In this document: positions 45,301-59,604 of the stretch, piece by piece
Position numbering within the stretch: position 1 is the stretch's first letter
Layout of the letters: each line of letters begins with the position of its first letter
From: Agrostemma githago
Lineage: Eukaryota > Streptophyta > Magnoliopsida > Caryophyllales > Caryophyllaceae
DNA: 64,000 nt
Reading direction: 5' to 3'
Assembly (NCBI GenBank): GCA_958450325.1
Contig: OY288243.1
Coordinates: 3,820,586-3,884,585, forward strand
The notes under the pieces: generated by a model
Seen by the model: only the letters and a program-made list of their open reading frames with translations
Told to the model about the DNA's origin: nothing
Databases searched by the model: none
Program-made: the position numbers and the translations under genes

Positions 45301-46775
45301 ATAAGGTTTAAAGTATTTGTTTAATATCGTAATAATAACCAAAATAGAAAGATTGGACTTGAAGGTCCGAAAAATGAATATGGATAGATGGACTTGAACT
45401 GAGAGAGTATAGATCGTTTTTCCCAAGACTAGAAGGAACTTGACTAGAAGTAGAGGACAAAGCTGAAAAAATACGACTCGTAATAATATTGTGAATAAAA
45501 ACTACAGGGAGCTGCTGGGCATTTTCAGCCATAGCCGCGGTGGAAGGCGTGAATCAAATAGTTACAGGTGAGCTCATATCACTATCAGAGCAAGAGCTGG
45601 TTGAGTGCGACACTTCCTACAATGACGGCTGTAATGGTGGCTTGATGGACTATGCCTTCGACTTCATCATCAAAAATGGTGGCATCGACTCTGAGGAAGA
45701 CTATCCCTACACTGCTCGAGATGGTCGATGTGATACTAACAGGGTAATACCACTACTTGTTAGTAATAGTAATACCCTGGCCTTTCTATATTGGCACACT
45801 TCCTTTACAAGTTTTTACCAGAGGCTAATTATTTCAATGTTTATTCACAAATGTGAATATATATATAGAAAAATGCCAAGGTTGTAACCATCGATGGTTA
45901 CGAGGACGGCCCTACTTATGATGAGAAGTCGTTGCAGAAAGCTGTCGCGAATCAGCCTGTGGCTGTTGCTATTGAAGGTGGTGGCCGAGACTTTCAGCTT
46001 TATGATTCGGTATGTATGCATTCCATCCCCGTTCTGAGTTGAGCTGAAAATAAGTTGAGAAAGAACATGGCCTAACTTAATATGTATGCAGGGTATATTC
46101 ACGGGAACATGTCAAACAGCATTAGACCACGGTGTAGCAATAGTCGGGTATGGTTCAGAAGATGGGTTAGACTACTGGATAGTAAGGAATTCATGGGGCG
46201 ACGACTGGGGAGAAGAAGGCTACATCAGAATGCAACGGAACACCAAACGGGCTGGCTTATGTGGAATCGCGATAGAACCCTCTTACCCAATCAAGAGCGG
46301 GCTTAATCCACCTAACCCGGGCCCTTCTCCTCCATCGCCCGTTGTTCCTCCCAGCGTGTGCGATGAGTACTACTCCTGTGCTGAAAGCACCACCTGCTGT
46401 TGCATCTTTGAGTATGCTAACTACTGCTATTCCTGGGGTTGCTGTCCTCTTGAAGCGGCCACCTGCTGTGACGATCATTACAGTTGCTGCCCTCATGAGT
46501 ACCCTATTTGCAATGTCCATGCCGGTACCTGCTCCATGGTATGTATGAACGACTCTTATCTATCGAACTCTTTTAAGTTTCATGTATAAGAACCCGGCTT
46601 CATATGACCTCGTGACAACATTCACGGAACCAGCAGGCCATGTAATTAATAGTTTGTTGATTATGATGTATGAATGCAACAGGGGAAGAACAACCCGATA
46701 CAAGTCCCTGCGCTAAAGCGTACAGCAGCTAAGCCCCATTGGGCATTTGCGAATGTCGGAAAGAGCAGTTCCTAG
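42302..46775 (+). CDS. RD21-like: RD21-like papain-family cysteine protease with granulin domain
   Basis: Five exons: 42302-42782, 45508-45743, 45869-46009, 46092-46538 and 46683-46775. All have GT-AG junctions, giving 465 residues (Arabidopsis RD21A has about 460). Parts in order: signal peptide (1-23), I29 inhibitory prodomain (about 43-110, with an ERFNIN-like ERRFNIFKDNLRFIEERN), mature papain domain from about LPESVDWRKKGAV, catalytic Cys 163 (GSCGSCWAF), His 299 (LDHGVAIVGYG) and Asn 319 (IVRNSWG), a Pro-rich linker (about 357-374) and a Cys-rich granulin domain (376-433). The family works in vacuole and ER bodies, in stress, senescence and immunity. Intron 1 (2.7 kb) splits the active-site motif between GSC(G) and SCWAF and carries MITEs. 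Everything looks intact. Confidence 0.96.
43669..43926. mobile_element. Tourist-like MITE in protease intron 1
   Basis: 258 bp with ends GGGCTCGTTTGG and (reverse) GGGGTCGTTTGG and TAA on both sides (43666-43668, 43927-43929). A typical PIF/Harbinger MITE. Confidence 0.88.
44248..44290. mobile_element. Minimal Stowaway-like hairpin in protease intron 1
   Basis: A 43-bp TA-flanked hairpin with CTCCCTCC ends (CTCCCTCCAAATTTCCA, mirrored as TGGAAATTAGGAGGGAG). Confidence 0.7.
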
Positions 46776-46789
46776 AGAAGGAAGCATTG

Positions 46790-48600
46790 CACCAGCAAGC
46801 AGGACACTCTGAAGATTGAAGAATCGTTCTGCCCCTTCCTTTGTAAATGATGCACAAGCCCTTCATATATTCCACTCTATTCTTGTAAATTAATTCCAAT
46901 ATTTCAAATGGCATTGATGCATTTTCTCTAATTTCGTTCTATGAAAGGATATTATTCGATTTCTTTTTCATTGATAATCGATGTAGAAATACAATGTTAT
47001 GTAATTATGTTATGCGTAGAAGCGTGTATTCTCATATTGAGCTCTTGTTACGCATGTATTCACGGTCCATAATAATACGATATTATCCGTTTTAGGTCAA
47101 GCTCTCATTGATTTACTCTTTGGCTTCTTCTCAAAAAAAACATCAACAATGATAGTTGATGGATACTTATAAAGATGTTTTTCATCATCGTATATACCTC
47201 CGCGTCGAGTGTTAGATACATTAGATTAGGATAACAGGAGGTTACATCCATAGGTTGGTACCAATGACCTCTCCATAGACCGGAGATTGATTGTTTGGTG
47301 TGAATGTGTGATAAGATAACCCACCCTTCAAACCATCGAAGATTTTGCATACCTCAATTGGTGAGTAAGACAGATATCATCGACACATACACATAAAACA
47401 AAATCAGAATATAGTACTCCCTCCTCCACAATGATCTTCCCACTTATAAATGACACATGGATTAAGAAATGAGTAATAAAATGTGGTAAATTGTTGGGGT
47501 AAGGTTCAAGATGTCAAATCACAAAAAATAACCAATAAAAAGAGAGTATAATTGATGAATAAGGAAAGTTTTGAAATGGAAAAATCTTAGTGGAGTTTCT
47601 TTTCAAGGAAAGCGAAAAAATCTTAGTGGGAGAGGGTGTAACAAAAGTACTTGTCTTTATCTAAACCATGTGAATGAGATACCTACCTGTCACAAGTTCA
47701 AGAATCTACTTGTCAATTTTGTGCATCGTTACAATTGATGAGTGTTTTTATTTTTCCCCACAAGTCTAATCAAATCGTTTCAAAAAGTGCAAACCATTCG
47801 TAAAACCCCTTTGTAAAATAACCGTTTTCATACCAAAATATTTCAAAGCATGTTAAAACAACCACATTTGTAACAATATTTGCCAAAGCCAAAGATACAA
47901 CATTAGATCTCAACTGAATCCAAAGATCCATTGTCATCCTTAATGATGGCAAATGCTCTAAAGCCATTAAACTTGCATTAGGAGCAAACTCCAAACGTCA
48001 CCAATTAGGCTTTGAGGAAACATCAAAAGTCGAAGGCTGGAGAACAGTGCACAACGTTGGTACGCCAAACGCAATGATCAAAGGAGACGAGAGGAGCAGA
48101 AAACTCCACATAACAAGAATCAGCATCACATGAAAACATAAGTGGAGCTCTTTTAAGTATTACGTACCTTTCAATAAATAAAAGCAAGAGTTACAAGAAA
48201 ACTGAGGACAAAACCAAAACCATAACCATAACCTGTTGGTCAGTGAAGATGAAAATGAAAGGCGACATCACATCAAACAAAAAATAATGCCAGAAGAATA
48301 GACTAATCCTTGCTAATGGAGAGGAAGAGAAGAAGTAAAAAAAAATCAAAATTTGAAGGGAAAAAAACATTTACAGAACATCTAAGCAAAGTAGTTAAGA
48401 GAGTGCTAACACCTCTACTTTGTTTGTTTTCGAGTGTATGTGAATTGTGATGTCTAAAAACCAAAGTAAAAAGGCTTTTGCAAACACCTCTACTTTGTGT
48501 TTCCGGTAGGTGATGCCTAAAAATCACAGTAACAAGGCAATAAAGCCAATAAACTCTCAGAGTACACTTGGAAAGGGAAACTAAATATAAGAAGAGAGTG
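46790..48600. other. Intergenic region between protease and EXA1 genes
   Basis: Contains the protease 3' end and a degraded Stowaway-like element (about 47417-47635; ends CTCCCTCCTCCACAATGATC and an eroded mirror). Minus-strand frames near 47105-47350 and 47770-47994 show no family I can name. Confidence 0.5.
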
Positions 48601-48611
48601 AGTGAGTGAGT

Positions 48612-48675
48612 CCCATCATGATGCGGTTGCTTAGTCTTCTAGAGTCTGGATCTCGCCCATCATGATGCGGTTGCT
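48612..48675 (-). repeat. 44-bp-offset duplication across the EXA1 stop codon
   Basis: AGCAACCGCATCATGATGGG, which encodes the conserved SNRIMMG end, occurs twice: once in the last exon and again directly after the TAA (offset 44 bases, not a multiple of three). The second copy is in the 3'-UTR. Confidence 0.85.
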
Positions 48676-51600
48676 CACAACATTGAACCCCAAAACTGAG
48701 GGACTCACTTTCTTTCCCTTCTTCCCTTTCTTTTTCCCTCCCTTTGCACCGTCCCCAACAACAACCCCATCATCTGAAGTCACGTCTTTGGCTCCGTTGT
48801 AAGCCTTTTGATCGTTCCGACTTTGAAAGGCAGTCTCAAGGACATCTGCTGGCAACATCTCCTTGTAGTTTAGAAACTTTTCAATGAATTCATGATTCGG
48901 ATCAAATGAGCCAAGATTTTCTTTAAGAAGGGCCTCTGCTTCTGATTTGGACTGCTTCAAGCAAAATTCTAGGAAGCTTGTGTCTACAAGGGAATAAATC
49001 AATCAATCACAACTACTTATGTAAGACTGTTTAATGCAAGTAATAAAGTAAATCCGCAAGTTACTTGGGGAAAAAAACTGCAGCAAGATGTAGTACAGTG
49101 CATTACAAGAGATTTTGCACTTGTTTGGATCGAGGGATTTAGAGTGAAAGCGAGGGGGCAAGGGAAGCAAAGATCTTGGTTAGCTTGCGAGGGTGGAGGG
49201 ATTTGGAGGGGATCGATTTTCCTCCTCCAATGCAAATAAAAATCCTTCCTCTATATGAAAATATTTGGAAGGAAATTGTATCCAAACATTCTCCCTCATT
49301 TCCCCTTTTGCTTCCCTTTCCCTCTCTCTCCTATCCAAACAAGCCCTTTATGTCAATAACTACTCCAATCATATTATGCATCAGAAACTCAAAATCTCAC
49401 ACTCCAAATTGTACCTTTGCTTCCAGTCAGCCTGGCAGATTCACTCTCACACCAATCCCTGAAGTCGACCGCTTCTGCAAAAAAAGTAACCGACAAGAAA
49501 ACACAGAAAATGAAATGCTTAGAAAATAAGAAGTTGAACACTTGCAAAAATGAATGCAGGCTGGATTTAAACTCACCCGAGCGCTTGGCATTGCCCTTTT
49601 TGCCTTTAACAGAAATTTGGGTAGAGGCAGGCGGAAATGAAACATTCTGCAAACCCTTGCCCCCACCAGACTTTTGTTTGCTTAGAGAGGCTCCAGGAGT
49701 GCTTTTGGTTGCCCAACCCCCTTGGTTTCCAAGTTGGGGAAAATCAGCTCTGGATAAAAAACAAAGTACATATAACCACATCAACTACTATTGTAAAATG
49801 GTCTTAAAATTATTATTTTTTTTTTAAAAAAGACTGTTATACATTTAACCACACATTATAGATTTAATAAAAGGCAAAGAAACAGTTCACTAGTCCCCTA
49901 CAGTGGTAGGATTAAATTAAGCTACATTTAACCCAATCCCAAAAAAATTAAGCCATAAAACTTCCAGTGGGAAAATATGTCGGCAAATATAAATGGTTGT
50001 CTAAGTTAATCAACAATGATACAGTAATCATTACACTCACGGAAAATTAAGTCTCGCCAACCAAAAATAACAATTAGAGTCTAATATGCATAAATATGAA
50101 GAATCACTAATATGCAAAAATAATACTCTAATATGCATCCACGCAACGAATAAATAAATAGAAGATAAACACAACTACCATAAATATGAAGAATCACTAA
50201 TATGCATCCACAATGCGTTCAATTTTCCATGGGCTGAAGATCATACAGCATCAATTCATTCATGTAAAACTGTACAAGGCATCCTTTTATGTTCACCTAT
50301 TCTATGTAACAATACCTAGGCTAGTACCTCCTTAACTAAATATGGCCTGGAGACAGAAACAAGCTGCAAAGAAAGTAGGAAGTCTAAATGACGAGGAATT
50401 AAAAGAAAGCCTTTTTGCAGCAAAAAAAATGCTCACATATTAAGCTCTCGAGTGAATAAGTCAACTTGTGTTTAGCTAATTTACCAGGTTTAGCTCTGCT
50501 TACCATTACAGTAATATTAAACTTACAAGTGACTTTTATCTAGCCTTTTATCCAAATTTATTAGTTATTTATTCATTTAAAATGGCCAAAATATAGATAC
50601 TAGATAGGCCAAACACAGCTAAGAGCCTAAAGGAGAAATACTAGCATGAGGACAGAACATACTGTTTTGTTTCTTGCTTCGAATGTTCAGGTGGTCCCCA
50701 GAAGAAATCATCTTCACTGTTAAACTTCGACTGGGAAGATGCCTCGGAAGAAATCTGAACTGGTGCAGCCACTTTAGAAGGTGATGGTGCTATAACTGAC
50801 CGTGAAGACCCACGCGTCTGAGTTGACTGAGGTTTTGGAGGTGTTGAGATCTGTGGATGCTGCTGCTGAGCAAAGGGTCCTTTCTTCTCCTGTTCCTTGA
50901 GTATGTCTCGAAGTGATGCGGGTTTTGGGATCTTTGGAGATTCTGCCAACCATGCAGGTGCTGGCGAAGGACTGGTTGATTCGTCCTTCCAGTAAACAAA
51001 ATCTCCTAGAGATGGACCAGATGGAGGTGCAGGCAATACTTCCTTCTCAACTTGCACAAGCTTGTTACCTTTTCCTTTTTCAACAGGACTGGATGCAACT
51101 ATCATATCAGTGGAAGATTTTGTTGAAGCTTTCACTGCAGCACCTTTAGCCTTAGCAGCTTTCTTGCGACTCTTTTTTGAATCTTTAGCCTCAATAAAAT
51201 TGTCATCAATAGCCGTATCTGATTGTTTGGCCATAGTTGGTAAAGTTGGAAGAGTAGACTCTGAGTCTGACACTTCCATATTTCTCTCACTAGACTTTGC
51301 CACTTCTGCTGCTAAAAGATCATGCAGTCCACTTTTCTTAATCTTGGATGACTCCAACATTGCAACATTGTGATCAGTATTACTGCTATCATGACTGACT
51401 TCTCTAGTAACTTTAGAGTCTGTAGATACAACTCCAGCCCAAGGACTTGACGAAATCATAGAGCCAACAGAAGCAGAGACATCAGGAACTGAGATTTCAA
51501 ACTGGGCCCTACGCTGCTCTTCCTGCTGAATTTCTAGTAACGACTTGGGCTTAACAGAAACGGCTGGTTTCCATGCTCTTTGTGCAGTTTTTCCATGTGT

Positions 51601-54600
51601 AGACTCGTCATCTTTAGTATTCGAGTCAAAAGCACCACCAGGCACATTTGCAGAGACAAAATGCTCATCCTGTGAAGATACAGCCTCAATACCTTTGTGA
51701 ATAGGAGCTCCAGCCAGCATACCAGAAGCAGGTACACCCACCTCTGACTGATCTGTAGCACTTGCTTTTCCATCTTCAGATTGCTTCAATTGTTGGACGC
51801 TTGTTCCCTTTGAAGTTCCTTGTACCTGATCACTGGATGGCTGAGCCTTCGAAGATTTCTGTTTCTTTGACTTCTTCTCAGATGTTTTCTTAACCACCCG
51901 TGATTCAACCTTTTTTTCATCTTTAACTGTAGAAACCTCCTCAGTTGACTCTTTCAAAGGTGTTTCCTCAACAGGTCTAGACTGAATAACATCAGCATCA
52001 TCGGATACCTTGGGCCTCAAGAACACATTCTTGCCACCTCCTGTTGATGATCCATGATTTTCACATTCTGCCCCTAAAGTAGGGTCAATGACTTCTGAAT
52101 CACTATGTAAAGTCTGCCTCGATGACGATGAGTGCTCCACTGCTTCAGTAGTAGCAACGTTGTCCATCATAGACCCAGGTGGTGAAATATTAAGTTTTGT
52201 GTCAATAGCATGTGCTGAAACTGAGGACACATCTGCAGGAAGGTCTCCTAATATCTGATGAGGCAAAAGTAAAGACGAGGTTCCTTCAAAAGGAACTGTA
52301 CGACTCATACCCAGTGGAGCACTTGGAAGCATATTAGCAGTGTCGGCATTTCTATCATTTGGCATGGCAGAGATAGGGTTTTGAGGGTTAATTTGAAAAA
52401 ATTGATTTAAAAGCTGAGGTGCAGAACTGGTATTTGGTGAGTTTCCGATAACTGGTGCTGAAGCCTGCATTTGCCCAAAAGAAGGGTCACCAAACCGTTG
52501 AGCAAGTTGCTGCTCTGAGAGAATCTTGGAAAGTAACAACTTCTGTTGCTCCTCTTGCTTCTGTTGGTGTTGATGCAACAGGATCCTATCTAACATAGAC
52601 AGCTGTGGGCTCGGCACAGTTTGTTGAGACTGCAACTGCATCAGGTACTGTTGCTGTAATAGATTATACACCTGAGGGTCCTGAACTAAACCAGATGAAA
52701 GTAGCTTCTCAGTAAGCATGCCTTGACTGTCTAAAGTTTGGCCAAATAAATTAGTGTTTGCTGGTAGATTTTGAGGCTGCAACTTCTGCTGCTGCAAATT
52801 ATACATTGATTGAGGAAAGTTATGTCCATGAGCCATGTCAATGTTGCCTTTATTTATGTCAGGACTTGAAACAGGTAAAGAATCCCTAGGTGGCCAATAT
52901 GGATAAGGGTTAGATACTGGTTTTTGTTGTTCAAGGTTCATTCTCTTTGCCAAAAGGCTCAAGACATCTGCACTTTCAGGACCAACAGCAGGCATACCAG
53001 TAGACATATGACCTTTAAATCCATGCATACCTAAAAGGAAGGAGAGCCACCAAGTTACATTAATTACTGATAAACAAAAATACAAAGATTTTAAAAGGTG
53101 AGAGAATTAAAATATAGATATGCAAGCATGAAGGAACCTTCTTTTGAGGCAAATCTCTCCAGAGAACTGCCAATATCTCCGGACATTAAGGACTCCAAAA
53201 ATCTATTTTCAGCTTCAGTTGCTGAGCCATGTGCATGTCTATATTCATTTCCAATCAAATTAACCCCACCAGGAAGGGTACTACTAGCCCCACTCGAGCT
53301 CGATCTAATAGGCACGTCAACGACATCTGCATGCTTTGGAGCATTGAAACCAGGTGGTGGCCTTGCTTTAGCTCTCAAGTGGGGCATCACATCTCCGAGC
53401 AAAGAAAATGGAGATTCATTTGAGGCACTTGCTAAGCGAACATGCAAATCAATGCCAAAATACCCGGCCTCAAACCATCCAATTATATCGCCACCAGAGA
53501 ACGGACCCTGAATAAGACCTTGAGGATCTTTATATACAAGTGACAGGTCTTCTGGGGACTGCACATCAACGGATGAATGTTTCCAGGGTGTAGAAGTTTC
53601 TCCACCATGCCATGTTACTTCACTGTGAGTGTAAGGTACCGTATTCTCCCAGCCAGCTGGACGGTCTTTTGGTTCTTGTGCCCAACTCTTGTTAGCAGGT
53701 GGCGGAGAAAGTGGAGGTTGCGCAGCAGATGCTGGCCGCCAAGGAGTTTCAGATTTAGGGGAAACATGTCCCTTTATGATAGCATCTCTGCTGTTGAAGA
53801 ACTCATTTCCCCTCTGGATAGTGGAAGTCTCATCCCTAGCAGCTGAGCGCAATCAAAGTAAACAATCTAAGTAAGGTGCTGCCATAATTACAAAAGGAAA
53901 ATAAATACAGCTGAACAACCACCAACAGAAATACTACACAATATGACCACAGCCTATTCTAGTAAGGAAATATTTTTAAAAAAAAATCTTGTGGTTACTA
54001 GGTCGAAGCATGTATCCTTAGCATACAATGACTCAATAGGGCATAAATTGAAGCATTTGTTCATCAAAAGCTACACTGTTACTGGCAAACACTACAAAGT
54101 CTCAGATATTTTGAAAGCGAAGAATTATTCCTCTAAAAAGGTTCTTTTTTTTGGTCTCAATCTCGAATCTCGAGTGCCCACTCCCTCTGTAATTGTTAAA
54201 AAATGTGGCAAGGAGGGGAAGAGGTCAAAGAAGAATTTCAGAAATATCTTATGACCTGTTTGGCAGCCAATATTTCATTTGTGAATATGAAATTGGCCCA
54301 AATGCACTATTTGGAAAACTATTTCACATTCATGGAAATTTAATGTAATACTTATTATCTCACGTTGCCACTCATTTTTATTTTGGCTTGAATTAATTCA
54401 AGTTTAAGCTGATTTAATTTTTTTAAGTTTCAAATAACCGATAGGAGATTTGTTTAACCGTGTGGATTTATGCCATACAACTATAATTCTCTTCAATTTT
54501 TATTCGGTTCAAGCGTATACTGACCTGCCAAATTTTGTGAGCAAGTTTATTTGAGTTTTTTTTAGGTTTCAATTTGATTTTCACGCCATTAATATACAGC

Positions 54601-57128
54601 ATGACTACATGAGTGACAGATGGTCGGCCAAAGAAGCGAAACACAAATTCAGGAACGAAGGAAATAGATTAGCCAAAATCAAATTCAGAAATTAGGATCC
54701 TCATTTTTCCCCCAAACAGAGTAGTTGCATTTAAAATCATAAATTTAGATTTCCAGTTTCCAAATCAAGGATTCTAAATGAAATTCGAGCTCCCAAACGC
54801 TACCTTAGAAAAGTTCAATCGGACACAAATGTTTGTCTTCCTCCATACAAATGCTACACAGCACACAATATATAAAATTAATGCACTCATTCGCTTTCTG
54901 GTTAAACCAGTTTCCTCAAGATTCTGAGGTCTTAAGGAGGTTTGTCCATGTGTCAGAATCAATGCAATGGAGAATTGTCAATAAGGTTGAAAGGAGGGAA
55001 ATAAACCGTATGGATGATGAACTAACTTAACCATTGACTTTTCAAAAATGTTTTCCATTAATCTACAAACTTTTTTCCTTTTTGTACCTATTTTATAGGG
55101 AGTATTATCTTTCCCAATATTTTAGACGACAATTTTCTCTTGATAACCTTTTGCCCAGTTAAAATCGCATCTTAGCAGAATCAAAAGGTCTTCCTCATCT
55201 ATAGTAGGAGTATTTTTTTTCCGTCCCCGCATATAGTAGTAGTATCTTTGTTTTACTATTGTATTTTCCCTGATCTCCAATCTTCATTAGTTCTATTCTC
55301 AAAGTGACAATTCCATACAACTCATGTTAGCCAATCCCATATCATTGAGGAAGAATTTGTCGTTGTGTTGGTTTAATGATATATACAGCAGACTTTATAT
55401 CATTGATAACAATTTTTGGTTCAATATTTGCCAACTTTTGAGATTGTCATATTCCACATGCTTATGAAACACAAAGACTAGTTAACAAACGGTCCCAGAA
55501 GTCATTACCTTCAATATTATATATGTTCTCAGTATAAGCCTTCTGATAATCAGTATTACCTGATGAGCTATTAGGCCCAGAAGGATGCATCAGTTTTTCA
55601 CCAGGCGAGCTCTCCGAAACTCTAAAATAAGCACCTCTCACATTGTCAACCTTGTCGCTGGCATCATCTGCAGCAGAGGATAAATCTTCTTTGCTGGCTG
55701 TAAAAACATGTTAAAATGAATGAAGAAAACCCATTAAAAGGAGTATTTACTACCATGAAACACGGTCAGAAAACAAATGGCAAACAAACAACATAAGATA
55801 AGATATAGTAAAATATCGATCTGTACCAATCTTTTTATGTCTAGATGTCTCAAAATCCCCAGCTCTTCGTCCAGAAGATCCATCCTTAGATATCTGGGGA
55901 GCACCACTACTAACAATGTCCCCTTTATCAATGCTCTTCAGGATACCCTGCACCGTTCAACAAAGTGTTAGAATGATAAAACTAAAATAAACACACAGAA
56001 AGATATGTAGAACTTACAGATTCCTCAGGTGTAGGAACACAAAGAGCCAGAGGCTGTAAAGGTTCTTCCTGAGTTAGAGAGGGAACTTGTGTCAACCCAT
56101 CCAAGATCTTATTGGAAGATTTTAGATCAGTTAGTCGGAATATATCAAGCAACTTTGTCCTATTATATCTGAAAGGGGAAGGTTCTCCCGGGCCATTATC
56201 ACCACGTTCAGGCATGAAATCAGAAGATTGTAGGTGACCAGGATAAGTATTGCTACTCCCAGAACCAAAAGCAACCTTTCCACGACCAGCAGAGAAAGTC
56301 GGTGGAGCATTATCCCCACGACCTCTCCCGTGGTTGTAAGTAGGACCTTCTTTGCCTGACAACTGTGTATGGTGATCTGCCTTTCCACGACCCTGCAAAA
56401 AACTGGGTCTCCAGGGGCGAGACTCGCCTTCCTTCTCATCCCTACCATGATTTGACAAATGTGAAGGCCCTTTGTCAGAAGGCATGCCATCATGTTTCCC
56501 AACATCAGACCATTTATCCATCTCTTTATCACCTGGACCCCAGCGAGTGTTCCATTTCCCATCACTTCGCTGATCATGATGAGACTCCCTGTTTGGATCA
56601 GCCCTTCTGTCGGTTGGAGTTCGACGAGCTTCTCCTGGGAGTTTTGCAGGAGAATTGTCTACCCAACGAGCATTCTTGCGATTATCACCAATCTCTTTAT
56701 CTCCCTCCCTCCAACGATCCTTGCGCACAGATTGATTTGTGTCCCTTTCTTCATCCCGCCAGTGGTCACGGCGCCTGGATTCCATATCAAGAAAAGTAGG
56801 CCTGAAAACATCCTTTTTCTTCTTGTTCTCTTGCATTTCATCACCATTTCCAGGAGACTTGATGACATCTGAGCGATCACCATGACCAGAGTATGGATTT
56901 GCATGAGTTTCCTAAGCAAGGATTAGAAAAAGGTACTCAGCTTTTAAATAAAAGACAATCTTAACTGAGTGTAACACCACTCAGCTGTTAAATTTGAAAT
57001 AGTACATACACAATGAAATAGAGATAAAAAAAAATACAAACCCCTAGTGCGCTCCCAGCCTTATTCTCCCCTGGCTTTGGGAGAAGCCACTGAGGAGAAA
57101 GCGGAATTGCATTATCAGACCCTGGCAT
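48631..57128 (-). CDS. EXA1: GYF-domain protein, EXA1-type translational regulator
   Basis: Nine coding exons on the minus strand: 57128-57042, 56911-56018, 55947-55827, 55697-55509, 53842-53138, 53030-50663, 49749-49577, 49474-49415 and 48983-48631. Phases agree throughout and give 1649 residues (Arabidopsis EXA1 about 1700). A leader exon likely lies near 58100-58024. Seen: IPLSPQWLLPKPGENK at the start, KKKDVFRP, an eIF4E-binding motif YNRTKLL (about 278-284), the GYF domain (about 528-585, with GPFSGGDIIGWFEAGYFG) that binds Pro-rich partners, a Gln-rich stretch (QQQYLMQLQSQQ), a Lys/Ser-rich middle, FRDWCESESARL and the conserved end (VLGFNVVSNRIMMGEIQ). In Arabidopsis EXA1 supports potexvirus accumulation and restrains immune-receptor translation. 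The product is cytoplasmic. No breaks were seen. Confidence 0.96.
49117..49346. mobile_element. Tourist-like MITE in the last EXA1 intron
   Basis: 230 bp with ends GCACTTGTTTGGAT and (reverse) GGGCTTGTTTGGAT, and TTT on both sides (49114-49116, 49347-49349). The arms are complementary (GAGGGATTT / AAATCCCTC-type). Confidence 0.75.
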
Positions 57129-58079
57129 TCTGCAAAGTTCAGTGAAAGAAGACACTTGAGAGAGGCTCAGAGTACAGAAACACATTTACTTTTCAGAACT
57201 GTTCAAGGCAACAAAGCCCTAATTTGACGAGGTGCATGACAAATGATAAAGTTAGGCCTGTCAATCGGTGATGAACAAAAAAGTACTCCGTACTATTTTT
57301 TGCAAACAAGTTTGTATTTTCAAGGGGAAAAAACGGTGTTAGAATACCCCTCTTGGATTTTGAAAGAGAGACAGCATGCAAACAACTAAGAGTTGGGGAT
57401 AAACAAGGCGATGGCTGAATACAATATACAGCAACATTAGTCAAGTGCCTCAAGGCTCACGTAAACTGCGGGCAAGGAAGGTGAATGTATGAAGTTGTAC
57501 CCTCGTGTGAGAAACAATAACCCAAACGCAGAGTGTCCGATGACCCACGACAGACATTCCACAAAATCATCTTGCTTTGATCAAACATAATCCAGAACCA
57601 AAGAATAATCCCAAACTACAAAGAGGAAAACTGTACACTCTAGCCACACATTTACGTAAAAATTGCCGATTATTGAATTACATGCTCGAAACATGTGTAT
57701 GTCAATATTCATTCAAAAACACATGAAATTGAATAGAAATCACGTGTGCCTCCATTGTTGGAGTCTTCACAAAATTCGACATTAAAGGCACGACGCCATA
57801 ACTGTAGACATAAACCCTAGTCGTTCATTGCATCAAAATTCGAACAAAAAATTCATACCTTGAAAAATTACTGAAATAAAATTGATACCACAACAGTAAT
57901 TATGAACCTATAAAAGTAATTGACGGTTGAAAAATCAAAAATTAAAAGGGAAACAGTGAAATAAAGTGAAGAAGAAAAATCGGAGGAGTGAAACATGAAT
58001 TGAAGAAAAGGAATTGAAGCTGAACCTTGTTTGAAAGATCTGGGGACGATGGAGTTGATGCGGTGAATCAAATTGTGAA

Positions 58080-59604
58080 CCAGTGGTGCGGCTGATAAGT
58101 TTTGTGTTAGGGTTCTTGTGTTTGGTACTTTATCGAGTTTTGTTCAGCTTCCGCGTTTTAATTTGTTACTCCGTACTCACTACTCTTTCCTAAATCACTC
58201 ACTAACCCACACATTGCTTACTACTGCTCACTCTCGTTCTTTCTTAAAATACTCATCACAATAAATATATATAAAAACAAATAAATGAAAAAAATAAAGG
58301 AATAAAACTTTTTATTCTAAAACCGTTTCACAAAAGAATTTGTGGTTCGTTATATTGTCCGGAGTAATTGGTTGTCTTAATATCGTGATAATAAGACTTC
58401 TTGTTTATAATAATACTCAGTAGTAATTTGTTTAATTCTGATCTCATATTCTTTTATGAAAATAAGACTTTTCGTTTATAGTTGAAATTTGAAAATATAT
58501 TTAATAATAATAAATGGGATGTATTTTATATTACTTGTATATACCGTGGAGACATTGTTAAATTTTCCGTTCAACTTTAGCCTTCTCTTATTTTTATTTT
58601 TTTACAAGCTTCTTATTTCAATTTTAGTTATTGTCTTAATATTAAACAACTACTTAAACCTTTACCTATTTATTACAACAGATTTTCACTGTTTATCATA
58701 CATTTAATATTGATGAAATACTTAGCCTTTACACATTTGTACCTCAATACTAATAAACAACGTTTAAAAAAAACTAGTGCATAAAGCATAAGGGTAGATT
58801 CGAGTTGAACGAAGGGAATAGTTACTAGTGCGAGTAATAATGTAAGACAAACTCTCAAGATATCGAAAAAGTTAAATAAATACTAACTTTTTTTATATTT
58901 TTTGTGATAATATTTTAATCAAAGACAAACGAATAAATAAATCGGAGGAAGCACTACGATTGATGGAGTAGGTCCCCTTGTGACGAATATATTCGTCACA
59001 AATAAATGACGGATCAAATAATATCGTTTGAAAAACTACCATTAGTCTATTTGATGGTTAAGTGATTGATTTAATGAAGTTTTTTTAAAAATCAGGTTTT
59101 TTGAGAGAGAAGGATAAACACGAAAAAAAATGACAAAGTATGTACAACGTACTAAAATCCATATGTAAAATAGGAATTCCGTTTTGAAAGGAATCGTTGG
59201 AAAAAAATTTACTGATACTCCGTGTGTGCTGAAATATTATCTCACAAGTCACAACTGCCATCCTTGATTTTGTAATTATTAATGATGAAGGATGAAGATG
59301 TTTCCCATGTAGGGTCGACTGCCACTGCCACTCAAGCAACGCAGATTCTTGCTTGTCCGTCTTACATTTACAACAAGACAAACCCATTTGCATAGTTGGG
59401 TATATATTTAACCCATTTTAACGTTATGACAGATTGATAAATATGTTTGTTGCAAGTAAGAGCAACTGAGCAAGAAATCGATATGGGATTTACGAGCTTT
59501 AATTAACAACAAGAGGATTCTTTTCACTCGAATCAAGTCAAAAATACTACTCGTACTACTAGGCAACCACCAGTACACCAATGCCTTGTACACATTGTCA
59601 TTCA
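58080..59604. other. EXA1 promoter and downstream region of the MLO gene
   Basis: Holds the EXA1 5' region and the MLO 3'-UTR. It is AT-rich. Short Stowaway-like fragments occur (TCGGAGGAAGCAC near 58942). No gene was seen. Confidence 0.5.

Noticed and set aside
58600..58860. Small hydrophobic frames near the EXA1 promoter
   Set aside because: AT-rich sequence gives Phe/Leu/Ile-rich frames by chance. No start context or homology.
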